In this document: positions 24,592-33,334 of the stretch, piece after piece
Layout: every line of letters starts with the position of its first letter
How positions within the stretch are numbered: position 1 is the stretch's first letter
Assembly: GCF_008728835.1 (NCBI RefSeq)
Contig: NZ_CP042582.1
Location: forward strand, 1,798,001 to 1,862,000
Direction: 5' to 3'
Source: Hypericibacter adhaerens
Lineage (GTDB): Bacteria; Pseudomonadota; Alphaproteobacteria; Dongiales; Dongiaceae
Length of the DNA stretch: 64,000 nucleotides
Position numbers and translations under genes: made by a program
Notes under the pieces: generated by a model
The model's database searches: none
Seen by the model: only the letters and a program-made list of their open reading frames with translations
Told to the model about the DNA's origin: nothing

Positions 24592-26085
24592 TCACACAAA
24601 GGGCAGGGTGGTGACCGTTGCGCGCGGGCTGCCTAACGGGTGATGTACCCGGACGCTGTCACCGACCTCGAGCGAGGCATCGACCAGCGCGATGCCGATG
24701 CTGCGGTCGAGCGCCCAGGAATGGACCGCCCAGCGCACCTCGCCGGGGCGGCCATGTTCGTCCTCGAGCGGCCAATACCACTCGAGTCGCGGCAGCTCCC
24801 CTTCGATGAAGAGGCCGACCGTCTTGCGCTTCGGGCCTTCGGCAGCGATTCGCGCCAGGGCTGCGCGCCCGACGAACTCGCCCTTGTCGAGATCGACCAG
24901 CCTTCCATGGCCGGCCTCGTAAGGGTTCATGCCCGAGTTGCTGTGATAGGCGGTATCGGTGACGCCCTTCTCGACGGCGCGATCGACGATCGGCCCCACC
25001 ACCATCATCTCGTAGGGGCGCCCGGCCTCGCGCAGCGCGTTCCACAGATCCATGGCGCCGCGGCTCGAGAGCGGGAACACCTCGTAGCCCGGCCCGCCGC
25101 TCCAGCCGGTGCGCGAGACCACGGCTTCGATCCCGGCGACGCGCGTCGTCACGCATTTGTAGAAGCCGATTCGGTCGAGCGGCGCCTCGGTTAGCGGACG
25201 CAGCACCTCGGCCGCGTGCGGTCCCTGGATCTGCAGCGGCGCCACGTCGGGCTCGCGCACCTCGACCTTGAAGCGCCCGTCGAGCGCGATGCCGCGCGCC
25301 CAGAGCGTCAGGTCGGCATCGCCATGCGACAGCCAGACCAGATCCTTGCGCGGATGGAGCAGCACGGGATCGCAGATGATCTGCCCGTCCGGATCGCAGG
25401 CGATGGTGTAGCGGCAATCGCCGGGCTTGAGCTTGGCGAGGTCGCGCGTGGTCAGGTGGCTCGCGAAGGCGACGGCGTCGGGGCCGGCGATCTCGGTCTG
25501 GCGCTCGCAGCCGACATCCCACAGGGTCACGCGCTCCGTCAGCGCCGCATATTCCTCGGCCGGCGAATGATGATAGACGAGCGGAAAATAGACATGGTTG
25601 TAGATCATGAATTCCGACACGCCGGCTTCCTCGGTGCCCTGCCAGTAGGGCGAGCGGCGGGTGATCGGATAGATCCGCGTGCGCTCGAGCGGCTTCAGCG
25701 GCTTGGTGTCGAAATATTCCGTCCAGCGCGCGACCTTGCCGTTCTCGACCACGGCCACGGCGACGAACTTGAAATCGAGGCGGGACGGCCGTCCGTCGAC
25801 ATGCGGCGGGATGCCGACATTCTCCGCGCAGAAATAACCCTCGGCGAACGCGGTCGAGCCCTGCTCGGTGACATGGTCGAGCACGACCTCGATGTTCTTG
25901 AGGCCTCGGATCGCGGTGCGGGTCTCGCGCATGATCTGGGCGCGGCCGTGGAGCCGTGCGTCATGGAGCGGCAGGTCGAACACGGCATTCTCGGCGAACA
26001 GCGGCTCCATCGCGCCGGCGTCGCGCCGGGCGAAGGCTTCGCAATAGATCTCGATGGCGCGGCGGGGCGTCAGGGCGCTCGTCAT
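24592..26085 (-). CDS. SnoaL/NTF2 domain fused to a GcvT/DmdA-like aminomethyltransferase
   Basis: 497 residues with two parts. Residues 1 to ~130 form a SnoaL-like domain (PRRAIEIYCEAFARRDAGAMEPLFAENAVFDLPL). From about 150 on it is a GcvT-fold folate-dependent demethylase most like DMSP demethylase: LWDVGCERQTEIAGPDAV, TTRDLAKLKPGDCRYTIACD, then VSRTGWSGGPGYEVFP and a C-terminal domain with GLFIEGELP. DmdA and GcvT transfer a methyl or aminomethyl carbon to tetrahydrofolate. The substrate is unknown; a methylated amine or sulfonium compound is plausible in this context. The gene upstream encodes a free-standing SnoaL protein resembling the N-terminal domain. Start ATG at 26085. Confidence 0.8.
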   Translation of the reverse strand: MTSALTPRRAIEIYCEAFARRDAGAMEPLFAENAVFDLPLHDARLHGRAQIMRETRTAIRGLKNIEVVLDHVTEQGSTAFAEGYFCAENVGIPPHVDGRPSRLDFKFVAVAVVENGKVARWTEYFDTKPLKPLERTRIYPITRRSPYWQGTEEAGVSEFMIYNHVYFPLVYHHSPAEEYAALTERVTLWDVGCERQTEIAGPDAVAFASHLTTRDLAKLKPGDCRYTIACDPDGQIICDPVLLHPRKDLVWLSHGDADLTLWARGIALDGRFKVEVREPDVAPLQIQGPHAAEVLRPLTEAPLDRIGFYKCVTTRVAGIEAVVSRTGWSGGPGYEVFPLSSRGAMDLWNALREAGRPYEMMVVGPIVDRAVEKGVTDTAYHSNSGMNPYEAGHGRLVDLDKGEFVGRAALARIAAEGPKRKTVGLFIEGELPRLEWYWPLEDEHGRPGEVRWAVHSWALDRSIGIALVDASLEVGDSVRVHHPLGSPRATVTTLPFV

Positions 26086-26114
26086 GGCGGGGTTCCTGTC
26101 TGTGCCGGGAGAGA

Positions 26115-26507
26115 TCAGCGCGTGGCCGCGAAGACCGGCCCGTCGCTCCAGAGCCGGTGGGGACGCGCGTCGAGATAGGTGGAAAGCCGGTGGATGGCGC
26201 CGTCGCGCACCTGCAGCACGATCGCCGCCGGTATCGCGACCGGAGCCTGATCGCGGTGGAGCTTGGCCGTGAGGCGGCCCTCGGCGATCGTCGCCTCGCC
26301 CGCGGACTGGACGCCGCTCACCTCGAAGGCGCAACGCTCCGCCAGCGCGAAGGCGCGGGCGAGGCCCGCCTTGATCTCGCGGCGCCCGACCAGCCGTTGG
26401 CCCAGCAAGGGAAGCTCGTAGAGAGCGGCTTCGGCGAAGAGGGCCGACAGCGCATCGGCGTTCCGGGCGGCGAAGGCGTCGAGATAGGACTGGAGGAGGG
26501 AGGCCAT
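26115..26507 (-). CDS. SnoaL-like (NTF2-fold) protein
   Basis: 130 residues. Begins SLLQSYLDAFAARNADALSALFAEAALYELPLLGQRLVGRREI, the typical first helices and strand of NTF2-fold proteins, and aligns with the N-terminal domain of the downstream SnoaL-GcvT fusion (FARRDAGAMEPLFAENAVFDLPL). It precedes that gene by 29 bp and is surely in the same operon. Members are either small enzymes or ligand-binding subunits. It may pair with, or substitute for, the fused domain. Confidence 0.78.
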   Translation of the reverse strand: MASLLQSYLDAFAARNADALSALFAEAALYELPLLGQRLVGRREIKAGLARAFALAERCAFEVSGVQSAGEATIAEGRLTAKLHRDQAPVAIPAAIVLQVRDGAIHRLSTYLDARPHRLWSDGPVFAATR

Positions 26508-26594
26508 GCGATATGTCTCTCCGGTTTGGGTGATCCAACCTCGCCGATCCCGGCGGAGGGGCCAATGGACCCGAACGGGCCCAGTGCTCCGATC

Positions 26595-26674
26595 GTCATC
26601 CCCGCGAAAGCGGGGATCCACTTCGAAGCCCGGCGCGCTGCATCAAGATAGATCCCCGCTTTCGCGGGGATGAC
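26595..26674. repeat. 80-bp dispersed palindromic element, copy 1
   Basis: Ends are GTCATCCCCGCGAAAGCGGG (26595-26614) and the matching CCCCGCTTTCGCGGGGATGAC at the right; the 32-bp centre is shared, with substitutions, with the copy at 62062-62141 (both contain ACTTC, GCGCTG and AGAT in the same order). Exactly the same length as that copy. Probably a REP/MITE-type element. Confidence 0.85.
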
Positions 26675-26700
26675 GGTTGAAGGGTTGCGGCACGCATACC

Positions 26701-27765
26701 CTACCGCTGCCCGAACAAATGGGACACGAAGTTGAGGAACAGCTCGCGCTCGGTGGTGATGTCGAGCTTGGCGTAGAGCCGCTTCTTGTGGTTCTTCACG
26801 GTATTCACGCTGAGGCCGAGGCGCTCGGCCACCTTGAGCGTGGGATAGCCAAGGAGCATCAGCCCGACGATGTCGCGCTCGCGCGGCGTCAGCCGGTCTT
26901 CGAGGAAGCGGCTCGTCGCCTGGCCGTAATCGAGCGGCGGCAGCCCGTCATCGGCCGTCTCGAGCATGAGGAGGCGGCCGTTGGGCGCCAGCGCGAAGCC
27001 CGCATCGAGCGGCTCGGCGTGAAGCACGAGGCCCGCGGCCAGCTCGAGGCTCGCGGGCGCCTCGCCGTCGAGCGCCGACAGCCGGGCGGCGGCGCCCGGA
27101 TGGTCGATCAGCGCGCGCTGCCAGCTCTTGCTCTCGAACACGCCCCGGCCCCGGTGATCGACGATGCGGATCGGCTTGTCGGGCGATCGCTCCAGGCTCG
27201 CGAGCTTCGCCAGCATCAACCGTTCATGCGCGGCCTGCAGCCCTTCGAGCAGCGGAAAGATCTGCCGCAGCCGCGCCACCTCCGCCGGCCGGAACGGCGT
27301 CTTGCGCTCGTAGGCGAGCCCGATGCTCGTGCCGGCCGGCCCGGGGAACAGCACCACCAGGTCGTCCGCCATGCCGGTGAGCGCGAGGAAGATGTTGAAA
27401 TAGTCGCCGGAACGTTCGGCCGGCGTGGTCACGTCGTCGAGCGTGTAGACGCCGCGGGGCTCGTCGTTGCGGCAGAGCCGGTAGACCGGATCGACGCGGT
27501 AGAGGCCGCCGCGATAGAGCTCCATATGCTCCGGCTCCAAGTCGTCATGCGCGACATAGTCGGGTGCGCTGTGGCGCGAATAGCGCATGACCATGGCGAG
27601 GTCGGCCTCGAGCCGCCGGGCGACCGTCTGCATCAGGCGAGGATAGAAATCCGCGGTGGCGATGGAAGCGGCCACCGTGCCGAGGCCATCGAGATCCGTC
27701 GCGGCGCCGGCCCGTCGCTTCGGTCTGGCGATCTTGGAACGGCGGCTGAGGTGAGCTCTGGCCAT
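26701..27765 (-). CDS. LuxR-family transcriptional regulator
   Basis: 354 residues from the ATG at 27765. The C-terminal helix-turn-helix is clear: LTPRERDIVGLMLLGYPTLKVAERLGLSVNTVKNHKKRLYAKLDI. The N-terminal 270 residues have no receiver or recognised autoinducer domain; they probably sense a small ligand. An ATG at 27882 would add 39 residues of low-complexity sequence and has no better ribosome-binding site, so the start is uncertain. It lies between the SnoaL/GcvT operon (same strand, downstream) and a divergent PotD-like binding protein, either of which it may control. Confidence 0.82.
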   Translation of the reverse strand: MARAHLSRRSKIARPKRRAGAATDLDGLGTVAASIATADFYPRLMQTVARRLEADLAMVMRYSRHSAPDYVAHDDLEPEHMELYRGGLYRVDPVYRLCRNDEPRGVYTLDDVTTPAERSGDYFNIFLALTGMADDLVVLFPGPAGTSIGLAYERKTPFRPAEVARLRQIFPLLEGLQAAHERLMLAKLASLERSPDKPIRIVDHRGRGVFESKSWQRALIDHPGAAARLSALDGEAPASLELAAGLVLHAEPLDAGFALAPNGRLLMLETADDGLPPLDYGQATSRFLEDRLTPRERDIVGLMLLGYPTLKVAERLGLSVNTVKNHKKRLYAKLDITTERELFLNFVSHLFGQR

Positions 27766-27982
27766 TGGGCGCAGCGAAGACTTTCGTGGCGGACCCGCGT
27801 CATGCACCGGATCAGCATGGCGCTGCAGGCGGATTGTCGGTGATAGGCCCGAAAGGGTCCATAGGAAGGGATCGGACCCCATGAAAAGCTCAGTGGCAAA
27901 GAAGAAGCAGGGCTCTTGGCATCCGAGTCGGGCGTGACCGCGCCGACCTTGATCCGGGGCCGTTCACGGAAGGGAGGAAAGG

Positions 27983-29059
27983 ATGGCGAAGCGGATCGGA
28001 CGTCGCGGGATGCTGACAGGAGCGGCGGCGCTGCTGGCGGCCTCGATCATGGCGCCGGCGCTGCAGGCGGCCGACGGCCTGACGGTGTTTGACTGGGCCG
28101 GCTATGACGATCCGAACTTCCATCAGGCCTATACGGCCCGGTACAGCACGCCGCCGAGCTTCACCTTCTTCGCCGACGACGATGAAGGCTTCCAGAAGGC
28201 GCGCGCCGGCTTCAAGGCCGATCTCGCCCATCCCTGCCTCACCACCGCGGCCAAGTGGCGGGAGGCCGGTCTGATCCAGCCGATCGACACCGCGCGCATC
28301 GCCGCCTGGAACGACATCATCCCCGCGCTGAAGGAACTGCCCGGCGTGGTCCAGGACGGCAAGGTCTGGATGGTGCCGTTCGACTGGGGCAACGCCCTCC
28401 TGATCGTGCGCACCGACCAGGTGCCGGAAGCCGACCGCACGCTCGATATCTTCACCAACCCCCGATACAAGGGCCGCATCGCCGTCTCGGGCTCCGTGGA
28501 CGATGCCTATGCGCTGGCGATGCTGGCGCTCGGCATGCAGAAGTTCGAGGACCTGAACGATCCCGCGAAGTTCCAGCAGGCGAGCGACTATCTCGCGAAG
28601 GTGCGGGACAACCAGAAGTTCTACTGGACCGACCCGACCCAGCTCGATCAGTCGATCGCCTCGGGCGAGATCGTCGCCGCCTGGGCCTGGAACCAGTCCG
28701 TGACGGCGGGGCAGGGCAATGGCGTGCCGGTCGAGGCGGTGACAGGTCCCAAGGCCGGGGCCAGCACCTGGGTCTGCGGCTATGTCGACATGGTCGACGG
28801 GCCGGGCTCGAAGGATCTGGCCTATGACTATCTCAACGCGCTGCTCGATCCGAGCGCCGGCAAATACATCCTCGAGGCCTGGGGCTACGGCCACTCGAAC
28901 GGCAAATCGTTCGCGGTCGCCGACAAGGCCGCCGTCGCCCGCTTCGGCTATGACGATCTCGAGCGCTTCATGACCAACAGCCTGTTCCAGGCCGGCATCG
29001 GCGTCGAGCTGCAGCAAAAGCTCGCGGATCAGTTCGAGAAGATCAAATCCGGATTCTGA
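27983..29059 (+). CDS. PotD-like ABC transporter substrate-binding protein, second orphan copy
   Basis: 358 residues. Signal-type leader IGRRGMLTGAAALLAASIMAPALQA (Tat-like RR). The mature sequence runs in parallel with the 20845-21948 protein: FDWAGYDDPNFHQAYTARY, AHPCLTTAAKWREAGLIQPID, VPFDWGNALLIVRTD, WGYGHSNGKSF. No permease or ATPase gene adjoins it. Divergent from the LuxR regulator, which may regulate it. Ligand unknown. Start ATG at 27983 after GGAGGAAAGG. Confidence 0.82.
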   Translation: MAKRIGRRGMLTGAAALLAASIMAPALQAADGLTVFDWAGYDDPNFHQAYTARYSTPPSFTFFADDDEGFQKARAGFKADLAHPCLTTAAKWREAGLIQPIDTARIAAWNDIIPALKELPGVVQDGKVWMVPFDWGNALLIVRTDQVPEADRTLDIFTNPRYKGRIAVSGSVDDAYALAMLALGMQKFEDLNDPAKFQQASDYLAKVRDNQKFYWTDPTQLDQSIASGEIVAAWAWNQSVTAGQGNGVPVEAVTGPKAGASTWVCGYVDMVDGPGSKDLAYDYLNALLDPSAGKYILEAWGYGHSNGKSFAVADKAAVARFGYDDLERFMTNSLFQAGIGVELQQKLADQFEKIKSGF

Positions 29060-29131
29060 TCGGCCGGCCTTGCTCCCGCCGGTATCCCGAGGCACCCATC
29101 CGCCGGTTGGACAAGTGCCGGGAAAATCGGT

Positions 29132-29995
29132 TCACTGGCGCCCATGTGCGGATGGGGTCACCGGATTGGCGAACCGATAGACGGAGCCGGGATAGGGCTC
29201 GGTCCAGGAATCGCTGACGGCCGTCACGAACAGGGTCGCTTCGTCCGGGCCGAATCCGATGTTGGTGACGTCGCGGTCGGGTATGGCGAGCGCCGTGACG
29301 AGCCGGCCGTCGGGATCGCAGATCAGGATGCGCGCAGCGCCGAACTGGCAGATATAGAGCCGGCCCGCCCGGTCGATCTTGAGGCCGTCGCCGCCCGTAT
29401 AGCCGTTGGCGAAGGCGGGCTCGGGCAGCAGGTCGGGCAGATGAAGGAAGCGTCGGCCGCCGTCCAGGCCATGATCGGGCCGATGCTCGAAGACCAGCAG
29501 CTCCTTGCCGAGATGGGCGTTGACGAAGAGACGCCGCCGGTCCGGCGAGAGCGCGATGCCGTTGGCGAAACGGATATCGCGCGCGACGCAGCGCAGCTTG
29601 CGGTCGCGCGAGAGATGGAAGACGCGCCCCGTCGCGGGGGCGGCGATGTCGAAGCGGCCGGAGCCGGTGAAAAAGAAGCCGCCCTCGCCATCGCCCGTCA
29701 TGTCGTTCGGGCCGCCGAAGCCCTGATCCGCGGGCTGCGGCTCGATGCGCTCGAGGCTCCGCCCGTCGAGACCGATCCGCTCCAGCCGGTCCCCCTGGTA
29801 GCAGGCGACCCAGAGGCTGTCGCCCTCGGCCGGCAGGAGCGCGCAGGGCCCGCTGCCGGACGCCTGCCAGACGGGGAAATTGCGGCTGCCGTCCCAGCAC
29901 ATCACGCGGTCTTGCGAATACTCGACATAGAAGAGCCGCCCCTGATGCCAGAGCGGCCCCTCGGGATAGAAGGAGCGGGGATTGATCGTCAGCAT
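29132..29995 (-). CDS. SMP-30/gluconolactonase family protein
   Basis: 287 residues, six-bladed propeller. Metal-site elements of the family: PEGPLWHQGRLFYVEY (Glu near residue 12), FGGPNDMTGDGEGGFFF (Asn), RFANGIALSPDRRRLFVN (Asn) and YTGGDGLKIDRAGRLYIC (Asp). Hydrolyses lactones in characterised members. Converges with the upstream binding-protein gene; no pathway link is evident. Confidence 0.82.
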   Translation of the reverse strand: MLTINPRSFYPEGPLWHQGRLFYVEYSQDRVMCWDGSRNFPVWQASGSGPCALLPAEGDSLWVACYQGDRLERIGLDGRSLERIEPQPADQGFGGPNDMTGDGEGGFFFTGSGRFDIAAPATGRVFHLSRDRKLRCVARDIRFANGIALSPDRRRLFVNAHLGKELLVFEHRPDHGLDGGRRFLHLPDLLPEPAFANGYTGGDGLKIDRAGRLYICQFGAARILICDPDGRLVTALAIPDRDVTNIGFGPDEATLFVTAVSDSWTEPYPGSVYRFANPVTPSAHGRQ

Positions 29996-30055
29996 CCCGA
30001 CAGTCTAGCGGCTGGCAGCGCCCGCCCGTCAAACAAGAAACCGGCGGGCTGATCC

Positions 30056-30973
30056 GTGGCACCCGCGCGGGAAACGGCCTTGGCGGCCCTGGCTGTCGCG
30101 CTCGCCGGCTGCGTCTGGGGAGCGCTCTGGATTCCGCTGCGTCATCTGGAGACCACGGGCCTGGTCGGTCCCTGGGGCAACATCGGCGCCGGTGCCGCGG
30201 CGGTGCTCGTCATGCTGCCGCTGGCGATCTGGCGGATGCGCCGGACGCGGCCGAGCTGGTCCCTGCTGCTGATGGGGCTGTTCGGCGGGGCAGCCTTCAA
30301 TCTCTACAACAACGGCGTGATGATCTCCGATGTCGTCCATGTGATGCTGCTGTTCTATCTGACGCCGATCTGGAGCACGCTGCTGGCGCGCTTCTTCCTC
30401 GGCCAGCCGATCACGGGCTCCAGGATCGTCACGATCGTGCTGGGATTCGCGGGGCTCGCGATCGTGCTGGGTGCCGGGAGCTGGCTGCCGATCCCGCAGC
30501 GGCTGGGCGACTGGCTGGCGCTTTGCTCGGGCGTGCTCTGGGCGCTGGCGGCGGTGCTGCTGCGCAAGCGCGAGGAGATCCCGCCCTACGATTCGAGCTT
30601 CTCCTTCTTCGCCGTCGGCCTGGTGACGGCGGTGCTGGTGCCGTTGCTCGTCATGCCGGCCGCGCTTCTCGATCACGTGCCGGGCATGGCGGACATCACG
30701 CGCTCCTTGCCCTGGATCGTCCTGCTGGGGCCGCTCCTGTGGGTGCCGGCGCAGCTCCTGCTGATGTGGGGAACCAAGCGCCTGGATCCCGGTCGCGTCG
30801 GCATCCTGCTGATGGGCGAGGCGCTGGTGGGGGCGGCCACCGCGGCGCTCCTGACCGACGAGCCCTTCGGTTGGCGCGAAATCCTCGGCGGTCTCCTGAT
30901 CCTGAGTGCCGGCCTGATCGACACGCTGCTGTCGGGCACGATGGCCAAGGCGACCCAGCCCGCCTCGGCTTGA
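30056..30973 (+). CDS. DMT-superfamily (EamA) transporter
   Basis: 305 residues with about ten hydrophobic helices and two EamA repeats; the first begins ALAALAVALAGCVWGALWIPLRHLE, the second around LPWIVLLGPLLWVPAQLLLMWGTKRL and ends WREILGGLLILSAGLIDTL. The start appears to be the GTG at 30056. Inner-membrane drug/metabolite exporter of unknown cargo. The 3' end lies 242 bp before proX, with no shared transcript implied. Confidence 0.8.
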   Translation: MAPARETALAALAVALAGCVWGALWIPLRHLETTGLVGPWGNIGAGAAAVLVMLPLAIWRMRRTRPSWSLLLMGLFGGAAFNLYNNGVMISDVVHVMLLFYLTPIWSTLLARFFLGQPITGSRIVTIVLGFAGLAIVLGAGSWLPIPQRLGDWLALCSGVLWALAAVLLRKREEIPPYDSSFSFFAVGLVTAVLVPLLVMPAALLDHVPGMADITRSLPWIVLLGPLLWVPAQLLLMWGTKRLDPGRVGILLMGEALVGAATAALLTDEPFGWREILGGLLILSAGLIDTLLSGTMAKATQPASA

Positions 30974-31108
30974 TCGATCCGATGCTGCCCGAGAGGTCAG
31001 GATCGGGAGCGGTCCGCTTGCCGCTGGCCTTTCTCAACCGGTGCAGGATTAAAAAACCAATAGATTCGCCAGCGGCTTGCTTGCGGGCGCTTGTCCTCCG
31101 TGTATAGA

Positions 31109-31130
31109 GTCTGAGGGCCGGCCCTCAGAC
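31109..31130. promoter_or_regulatory. 22-bp perfect palindrome upstream of proX
   Basis: GTCTGAGGGCC (31109-31119) is followed without spacer by GGCCCTCAGAC. A TATAGA-like -10 hexamer (31103-31108) abuts it, so a bound protein would cover the transcription start. Lies 86 bp upstream of the proX start codon. Either an operator or a hairpin at the 5' end of the transcript. Confidence 0.5.
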
Positions 31131-31215
31131 AACCGGCACCGCCAGCGCCCTCGACGGCGAGGCGGGAAGACAAGAATCACAAACAGTTTCGGCAAGATGC
31201 TGGGAGGCATTCGAG

Positions 31216-32193
31216 ATGGATCGCAGGTTTTTCACCCGGATTCTAGGGGCGGCGGCCCTCACGGCCGCCCTGATGGCGGGCGCATCGGCGCAAGCGGCGG
31301 TGCCCGAGAGCAAGGACACGATCAAGCTCGCCATCAATGAGTGGACCGGGCAGCACATCACCACCTATGTGGCGGGCGAGGTGCTGAAGAAGATGGGCTA
31401 CAACGTCGAATACACGGTCGCAGGCTATCTGCCGCAGTTCGAGGCGATCCAGGACGGGACCGTCACCGCGAGCCTCGAAATCTGGTCGAACAACGTGGGC
31501 GACGCCTACAAGGCCGCGAGCGCCACGGGCAAGGTCGAGGATCTCGGCAAGCTCGGGCTGGTGGCGGGCGAGGGCTGGTACTACCCGGCCTATGTCGAGG
31601 AGAAATGCCCGGGCCTTCCGGACTGGAAGGCGTTCGCGAAATGCGCCGAGCTGTTCTCGACGCCCGAAACCTTCCCGCAAGGCCGGCTACTCGATTATCC
31701 GCTCGATTGGGGCGCGCGCAACGTCGAGATCCTCAAGGCGCTGAAGCTGCCCTTCGTGTCAGTGCCGGGTGGTAGCGAGGGCGCGCTGGTGGCGGAGATG
31801 AAGGCGGCTTACGCGAAGAAAGAGCCGCTCGTCATGATGTTCTGGACGCCGCACTGGATCTTCGCCGAGATGGACCTGCACAAGGTCGATCTGCCGCCCT
31901 ACAGCGAAGCCTGCATGAACGACCCGAAGGCGGGACCGTTCCCGGACGTGACCGGCGACTGCTTCGTCGACACGCCGATCACCTTCAAGGTGGCCTGGGC
32001 CGGCATGAAGGACAAATGGCCGGCAGCCTATCGCTTCCTCAAGTCCTTCACCTTCTCGGCCGACGATCAGATCCCGCTGATCCACAAGATCGACGCCGAG
32101 GGCAAGGATCTCGAGGCGGTGGTGAAGGAATGGGTCGATCAGAACGAGGCCAAGTGGAAGCCGCAGATGGACGCGGCCCTGGCCGGCAGCTGA
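31216..32193 (+). CDS. proX: glycine betaine/proline ABC transporter substrate-binding protein
   Basis: 325 residues. Signal peptide RRFFTRILGAAALTAALMAGASAQAA. OpuAC-type domain: KLAINEWTGQHITTYVAGEVLKKMGYNVEYT, then WSNNVGDAY, MMFWTPHWIFAEM and TFSADDQIPLIHKID. Aromatic residues in these loops form the cation-pi cage for quaternary amines in ProX/OpuAC. Periplasmic. First gene of the proX-proV-permease operon; a terminator-like hairpin separates it from proV, which would give more binding protein than transporter. Confidence 0.85.
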   Translation: MDRRFFTRILGAAALTAALMAGASAQAAVPESKDTIKLAINEWTGQHITTYVAGEVLKKMGYNVEYTVAGYLPQFEAIQDGTVTASLEIWSNNVGDAYKAASATGKVEDLGKLGLVAGEGWYYPAYVEEKCPGLPDWKAFAKCAELFSTPETFPQGRLLDYPLDWGARNVEILKALKLPFVSVPGGSEGALVAEMKAAYAKKEPLVMMFWTPHWIFAEMDLHKVDLPPYSEACMNDPKAGPFPDVTGDCFVDTPITFKVAWAGMKDKWPAAYRFLKSFTFSADDQIPLIHKIDAEGKDLEAVVKEWVDQNEAKWKPQMDAALAGS

Positions 32194-32208
32194 TCGCTTG
32201 ACGTTCTG

Positions 32209-32246
32209 GAGGGGCCGGATCGGCAAGGTCCGGCCCCTCTGATTTT
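32209..32246 (+). terminator. intra-operon attenuator hairpin after proX
   Basis: GAGGGGCCGGA (32209-32219) pairs with TCCGGCCCCTC (32229-32239), 11 bp with a 9-nt loop, followed by TGATTTT. It lies between proX and the proV start at 32270. Partial termination here would set a high proX to proV ratio. Confidence 0.75.
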
Positions 32247-32269
32247 CCAGCCCCCGGAAGTCGAGAAGC

Positions 32270-33334
32270 ATGGCGCGTGAGGTCAAGCTTTCCTGCCGTA
32301 ACCTGTGGAAGGTCTACGGCGCGAATGCCGACAGCTTTTTCCCGGATCGCGAAGGCAAGGTCGCGGACGCCGCCCAGCAGGCGCGCCAGATCCGCGACAG
32401 CGGCCATGTGGTGGCGGTGGGCGACGCCTCCTTCGACGTGCACCAGGGCGAGATCTTCATCATCATGGGGCTCTCGGGCTCCGGCAAATCCACCATCGTG
32501 CGCTGCCTCTCGCGCCTGGTGGAGCCGACGGCGGGCCATGTCTTCTTCAACGGCGCCGATCTGCTCAAAGCCTCGCGCGAGGCCCTGACCGACATCCGCC
32601 GCCACAAGATGGGCATGGTGTTCCAGAATTTCGGGCTCATGCCGCATCTCAACGTCATCGACAATGTCGCCTTCCCGCTGAAGGTGCAGGGGATGGCGCC
32701 GCAGGCGCGCCTGCAGCGCGCGGCCGAGATGCTGGAGCTGGTGGGCCTCAAGGGCCGCGAGCGCAGCTATCCGAGCCAGCTTTCGGGCGGCCAGCAGCAG
32801 CGCGTCGGCATCGCCCGCAGCCTCGCGGTCGAGCCCGAGCTCTGGTTCCTCGACGAGCCCTTTTCGGCGCTCGACCCCCTGATCCGCCGGCAGATGCAGG
32901 ACGAGTTCCTGCGGCTGCAGAAGCTCCTGCACAAGACCATCGTCTTCATCACCCACGATTTCCTCGAGGCCCTCAGGCTCGGCGACCGGATCGCCATCAT
33001 GAAGGACGGCGCCGTGGTCCAGATCGGGACCCCGTCCGAGGTCGTGACCCGTCCCGCCGATGCCTATGTCGCCGAGTTCACCCGCGACGTGCCGCGCGTG
33101 AAGGTCATCACGGCGCAGGACGTGATGACGCCGGTGGCGTCCGAGGTCGAGATCGGCGGCACGGTACCGATGCATCTCTCGCTCGAGATGGTGATCCCGC
33201 GCTTCGAGAGCGCGGTGGAGGCGCTCGCCTGTACCGACGAGAGCGGCGAGGTCCGCGGCCACATTACGGCCCAGGGCGTGCTCGCGGCGCTGGCGGCGGA
33301 AGCGGCGGTGGCGGAGGGGACGGCGGCGCGATGA
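32270..33334 (+). CDS. proV: glycine betaine/proline ABC transporter ATP-binding protein
   Basis: 354 residues. Walker A GLSGSGKST (about residue 69), Q-loop VFQNFGLMPH, signature LSGGQQQRVGIARS, Walker B LWFLDEPFSALDPL and switch FITHDFLEA. The N-terminal insertion (residues 10-45) and the C-terminal CBS-like segment (VITAQDVMTPV onward) are those of ProV/OpuAA. Energises uptake of betaines at the inner membrane. The permease gene starts inside its stop codon (ATGA, 33331). Confidence 0.88.
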   Translation: MAREVKLSCRNLWKVYGANADSFFPDREGKVADAAQQARQIRDSGHVVAVGDASFDVHQGEIFIIMGLSGSGKSTIVRCLSRLVEPTAGHVFFNGADLLKASREALTDIRRHKMGMVFQNFGLMPHLNVIDNVAFPLKVQGMAPQARLQRAAEMLELVGLKGRERSYPSQLSGGQQQRVGIARSLAVEPELWFLDEPFSALDPLIRRQMQDEFLRLQKLLHKTIVFITHDFLEALRLGDRIAIMKDGAVVQIGTPSEVVTRPADAYVAEFTRDVPRVKVITAQDVMTPVASEVEIGGTVPMHLSLEMVIPRFESAVEALACTDESGEVRGHITAQGVLAALAAEAAVAEGTAAR

